A DNA stretch of 7,874 bases from Bacteroidota bacterium (lineage in GTDB: Bacteria; Bacteroidota; Bacteroidia; Chitinophagales; Chitinophagaceae), in NCBI GenBank assembly GCA_023430465.1, contig JAEZAM010000151.1, forward strand, positions 1 to 7,874, given 5' to 3'. Made by a program: the position numbers and the translations under genes. Each line of letters opens with the position of its first letter. Position 1 is the first letter of the stretch. Shown piece by piece: positions 5,909 through 7,874 of the stretch. The notes under the pieces were generated by a model. It ran no database searches and had not been told where the DNA came from. It was given only the letters and a program-made list of their open reading frames with translations.

Positions 5909-6682
5909 TCAGGGTATCAGTAATTCTTTAAAGTCAAGGGAGTCACCCTTGAACACATTAAAATCGACCTTTGCCATTATACCGTTTACGTTTCCCTGGT
6001 CATTGTGCTGCCAGAACGACCAGTCACGACTTATCCGCGGTTGCTCCTTCACATAATAATGAGCGATCCATAAGGGATATTTATCGAATTCTTTCCCAAG
6101 GTACTGGTTATAGAAATCAACATTGGTATAAATGATCGGCTTTACCTTGTAATAATTTTCCACTACATCCAGCCAGACCTTCACTTCTTTCTGAAGCTGT
6201 CGGGTAGACACGCCAAATTTCTGTTCTACATCCAATACCGGTGGCAGGTCGCCGCTCTCCAGCTCAACACGACGGATAAAATTCTCGGCCTGCATTTTTC
6301 CATCCTTGCTTGCAATAAAAAAATGATAGGCACCACGGACTACATTATTACTCCTGGTTTTCTTCCAGTTGCGGGAGAACTGCGGATCTACATTGCCGAT
6401 TCCTTCCGTCGCCTTGATAAATGCGAACCCGAGCTGTACATCATTGACGTTCATTTTCCTTACTTCTTCCCAGGCGATCAGCCGCTGGTATCTTGAAACA
6501 TCAATGCCGTGAATGCCATAGTCAACGGGTATCGAGATACCGAATTCAGGATAGCGCGTGAATTTGGCTTTACGATAGTTGATCCACTTGAATAACATCC
6601 AGGCGCCTGCACCCAGTACAACAAGGAAGGAGAGGAGAACTGCCCAACGGGCCATTTTATGCTTTTTCTTCCGCGAGGGCAT
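5909..6682 (-). CDS. Membrane-anchored GH25 lysozyme (N-acetylmuramidase)
   Basis: The protein has 257 residues. A basic N-terminus (SRKKKHK) and one membrane helix at about 12-33 without a cleavage site form a signal anchor, so the enzyme faces the periplasm. The glycoside hydrolase 25 barrel covers residues 57-250. GIDVSRYQ carries Asp61, FIKATEG carries Glu93, GAYHFF (117-122) is a family strand, and PPVLDVE carries Asp151 and Glu153, the DxE pair with the catalytic acid. IIYTN and the final SFWQHNDQG also match. GH25 enzymes cut the beta-1,4 bond between N-acetylmuramic acid and N-acetylglucosamine in peptidoglycan. With no phage genes around, a host role in wall turnover is more likely than a prophage endolysin. 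The first ATG is used because it keeps the basic residues before the helix. Confidence 0.93.
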   Translation of the reverse strand: MPSRKKKHKMARWAVLLSFLVVLGAGAWMLFKWINYRKAKFTRYPEFGISIPVDYGIHGIDVSRYQRLIAWEEVRKMNVNDVQLGFAFIKATEGIGNVDPQFSRNWKKTRSNNVVRGAYHFFIASKDGKMQAENFIRRVELESGDLPPVLDVEQKFGVSTRQLQKEVKVWLDVVENYYKVKPIIYTNVDFYNQYLGKEFDKYPLWIAHYYVKEQPRISRDWSFWQHNDQGNVNGIMAKVDFNVFKGDSLDFKELLIP

Positions 6683-6688
6683 GCAGTG

Positions 6689-6704
6689 GTGGTTTATAAA
6701 CCAC
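6689..6704. promoter_or_regulatory. Perfect 16-bp palindrome in front of the GH25 gene
   Basis: GTGGTTTATAAACCAC equals its own reverse complement. It sits 6 bases before the GH25 start codon and 1 base from the -7 box at 6706-6713, so it overlaps the expected transcription start. It could be an operator for a dimeric regulator. Alternatively, as RNA, it would form a 6-bp stem with a TATA loop near the start codon. Confidence 0.5.
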
Positions 6705-6705
6705 G

Positions 6706-6713
6706 CAAATATA
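6706..6713 (-). promoter_or_regulatory. -7 promoter box for the GH25 gene
   Basis: Read on the - strand this is TATATTTG, an exact TANNTTTG match 23 bases before the ATG. No TTG is found 17-23 bases further upstream, so only half the promoter is supported. Confidence 0.45.
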
Positions 6714-6764
6714 AAAGCTAACTGCTTGGGAGATTGTTAATTCCGCTGAAGAATCGTTCGTGCG

Positions 6765-7388
6765 CTAATTGCGGATATATTTTACGATCAATTGCCCGTT
6801 GATGTTCTCGGCAGCAGCAAGCTGCTGCTCTACCTGGGAAAGCTTTGTGATCTGAACCAGGCCGCGGAGGCCATTGTAATCGCGCGCGGAGCTGTATTTA
6901 TAATCAACCGCTATATCCACGATCCGGTCTTTGACGGGACCGGCGTGGATGGTATCAAACTGGTCTGCGAGGTACTCGCATTTGCGGTCATCCATTCTTA
7001 CTGGCATATGAGCGGGATCCCAGACGATAAATTTTTTGTTGAATCCCAGTATGCCCTCCGTGGTATGGAACCGCTCGAGCATCCATTTCCGCCGCGCTTC
7101 GGGCTCGGTCTCCATGGCCTCATATATTTTGGCTGTAGTGAACTCCCGGAACTCATCGTCTACCGCCTGTATGGAATAACCTTCATTGATCCTGCCAACC
7201 AATTGAAGCTGGCTGCTCATCAGGCACCAGGCATATACGGTCACCCCTTTATGTTCAATGAAATGATTCAGTGTATGAACAACGAGTTGTTTGTATACGG
7301 GGCGGATAAAGAGATCGACCCCGTCAACTGTTGCATAATTGAAATAGTAACAGCCCTGTTTTTCCTGATTTCCACTATAATCACGCAT
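6765..7388 (-). CDS. REP-associated/IS200-type transposase relative lacking catalytic residues
   Basis: The intact 207-residue frame follows the Y1-transposase/RAYT fold in order: strand YYFNYATVDGVDLF (14-27), helix YKQLVVHTLNHFIEHKGV, strand VYAWCLMSSQLQLVGRI (51-67), helix DDEFREFTTAKIYEAM, then FIVWDPAHMPVR, DTIHAGPV (145-152) and DYKYSSARDYNGLRGLVQI (162-180). Active members have His-x-His where this protein has Gln60-Leu-Gln62. They also have Tyr-Ile-His-Asn-Asn-Pro-Val where it has Thr146-Ile-His-Ala-Gly-Pro-Val. Thus both metal-binding His and the DNA-attacking Tyr appear replaced, while the scaffold motifs and reading frame persist. A non-transposing DNA-binding role is inferred. It lies 146 bases downstream of the helicase gene, with a palindromic repeat between them. 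I see no clear promoter. The alignment is from memory of the family. Confidence 0.75.
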   Translation of the reverse strand: MRDYSGNQEKQGCYYFNYATVDGVDLFIRPVYKQLVVHTLNHFIEHKGVTVYAWCLMSSQLQLVGRINEGYSIQAVDDEFREFTTAKIYEAMETEPEARRKWMLERFHTTEGILGFNKKFIVWDPAHMPVRMDDRKCEYLADQFDTIHAGPVKDRIVDIAVDYKYSSARDYNGLRGLVQITKLSQVEQQLAAAENINGQLIVKYIRN

Positions 7389-7476
7389 AGAATTGCATTG
7401 TAATGAACAATATCAACAGGGGTTCGCCGCTGCATATGCAAACGCTGTTCCGAAGCGGATAAATGTGAATAAGTTG

Positions 7477-7534
7477 TTTCACGCAAAGACGCCAAGGGAG
7501 CTAAGAACGCAAATCCGGCATCCTTTAAGTGAAA
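7477..7534. repeat. Degenerate palindromic element with GCAAAG-type subrepeats
   Basis: TTTCACGCAAAG (7477-7488) and CTTTAAGTGAAA (7523-7534) are terminal inverted repeats matching at 10 of 12 positions. Between them run units with a period of 8-9 bases: GCAAAGAC, GCCAAGGGA, GCTAAGAAC, GCAAATCC (7483-7516). Intergenic elements of the form TTTCACGCAAAGACGCAAAG are, to my knowledge, widespread in Bacteroidota and other environmental bacteria. This looks like a worn copy. It begins one base past the helicase stop codon. Confidence 0.6.
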
Positions 7535-7535
7535 T

Positions 7536-7874
7536 TTACTCCACTATCCGCAGCTTCGCATAGTTCAGCATGATCTTCTTCTCTCCGTTGTGTTCAAACT
7601 TCACCAGCGCAATGGGGTTATGCGCGGCGCCTTCCATTTTCACTACTTCACCGAATCCGAATTTCTGATGTTCCACTTTCTGACCCTGTTTCAGATTAGA
7701 GGTGTCACTGGGAACAAAATCAGCGGAAGGTTTGTGCTCGACAACTTTCTGGTAAGCTGTCGGCTGGGGTTTCATATAGAAAGGTGTTTCTTCTTTTTTC
7801 TTCGCGGGCGGGGGGCCATACCGCTTATCTCCGAGGGGGCCGCCACCCCAGCCACCATTCATGCGCTCGAAGGC
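7536..7874 (-). CDS. uvrD: UvrD/PcrA-type ATP-dependent DNA helicase, C-terminal end
   Basis: The frame is open at the right edge (the codons before the internal ATG at 7862 read AFER), so these are the last 112 residues of a longer protein and that ATG is not the start. A flexible Gly/Pro/Lys-rich linker (WGGGPLGDKRYGPPPAKKK) leads to a small beta-barrel from about residue 61 of this fragment: LKQGQKVEHQKFGFGEVVKMEG, ALVKFEHNGEKKIMLNYAKLRIVE. This matches the Tudor-like C-terminal domain of UvrD/PcrA superfamily 1A helicases, which in PcrA and UvrD contacts RNA polymerase. The parent enzymes unwind DNA in nucleotide excision repair, mismatch repair and rolling-circle replication. The motor domains are outside the window, so UvrD and PcrA cannot be told apart. 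Confidence 0.85.
   Translation of the reverse strand, partial: AFERMNGGWGGGPLGDKRYGPPPAKKKEETPFYMKPQPTAYQKVVEHKPSADFVPSDTSNLKQGQKVEHQKFGFGEVVKMEGAAHNPIALVKFEHNGEKKIMLNYAKLRIVE

Noticed and set aside
6792..7403. + strand open frame of 203 codons
   Set aside because: It mirrors the transposase-like gene. Only the - strand product shows ordered family motifs, so the mirror frame is taken as a by-product of codon use.
7431..7440. 10-bp palindrome TGCATATGCA upstream of the transposase-like gene
   Set aside because: It is short, built from alternating common dinucleotides, and has no promoter boxes around it. It has none of the features of a REP hairpin beside a RAYT gene.
7483..7516. GCAAAG-type units as a CRISPR array
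   Set aside because: The units are only 8-9 bases long, lack spacers, and no cas genes are present.
7477..7534. Palindromic element as terminator for the helicase gene
   Set aside because: On the - strand the stem arms are far apart and no T-run follows, so intrinsic termination is unlikely.

Overview
The window looks like chromosomal DNA from a member of the Bacteroidota, most likely the Chitinophagaceae. This rests on a SusC-like/TonB-type outer-membrane receptor with a carboxypeptidase-like N-terminal domain, a DUF5606 protein, signal peptides ending in a small residue before Gln, promoters of the TTG-N19-TANNTTTG type, and few Shine-Dalgarno sequences. The genus assignment is inference.

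Layout. 1-888 (-): N-terminal 296 codons of an outer-membrane beta-barrel receptor that runs off the left edge. 1100-1696 (+): DUF5606 domain with a Lys/Ala/Pro/Glu tail resembling histone H1, closed by a strong terminator (1723-1753). 1770-3500 (+): M3-family zinc oligoendopeptidase. 3501-3677: three hairpins, a possible small-RNA promoter and an intrinsic terminator. 3678-4697 (-): a two-gene unit of an SCO-type copper/thioredoxin-fold protein followed by a Fur-family repressor. 4808-5200 (+): MerC-like membrane protein transcribed divergently from that unit. Its promoter is a near-perfect Bacteroidota promoter whose spacer holds a 6-1-6 palindrome, a plausible Fur/Zur operator. 5236-5658 (+): secreted DUF4440/NTF2-fold protein. 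5655-6682 (-): membrane-anchored GH25 lysozyme followed by a small two-helix membrane protein, whose stop codon overlaps that of the convergent DUF4440 gene. 6765-7388 (-): a relative of REP-associated/IS200-type tyrosine transposases in which the HUH pair and the catalytic Tyr both appear substituted. 7477-7534: a degenerate palindromic element with GCAAAG-type subrepeats. 7536-7874 (-): C-terminal end of a UvrD/PcrA-type helicase, entering from the right edge.

How the genes relate. The best functional unit is SCO-Fur plus MerC. A metalloregulator, a metal-binding chaperone-like protein and a Cys/His-rich membrane protein share a 110-bp divergent control region, which suggests a metal-responsive local circuit with the repressor acting on its neighbour's promoter. 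The GH25 gene and its small partner form a cell-wall unit with a perfect 16-bp palindrome overlapping the predicted transcription start. The apparently catalytically dead transposase relative with an intact reading frame, beside a palindromic repeat, is the most unusual item. The remaining genes are ordinary housekeeping or envelope genes.
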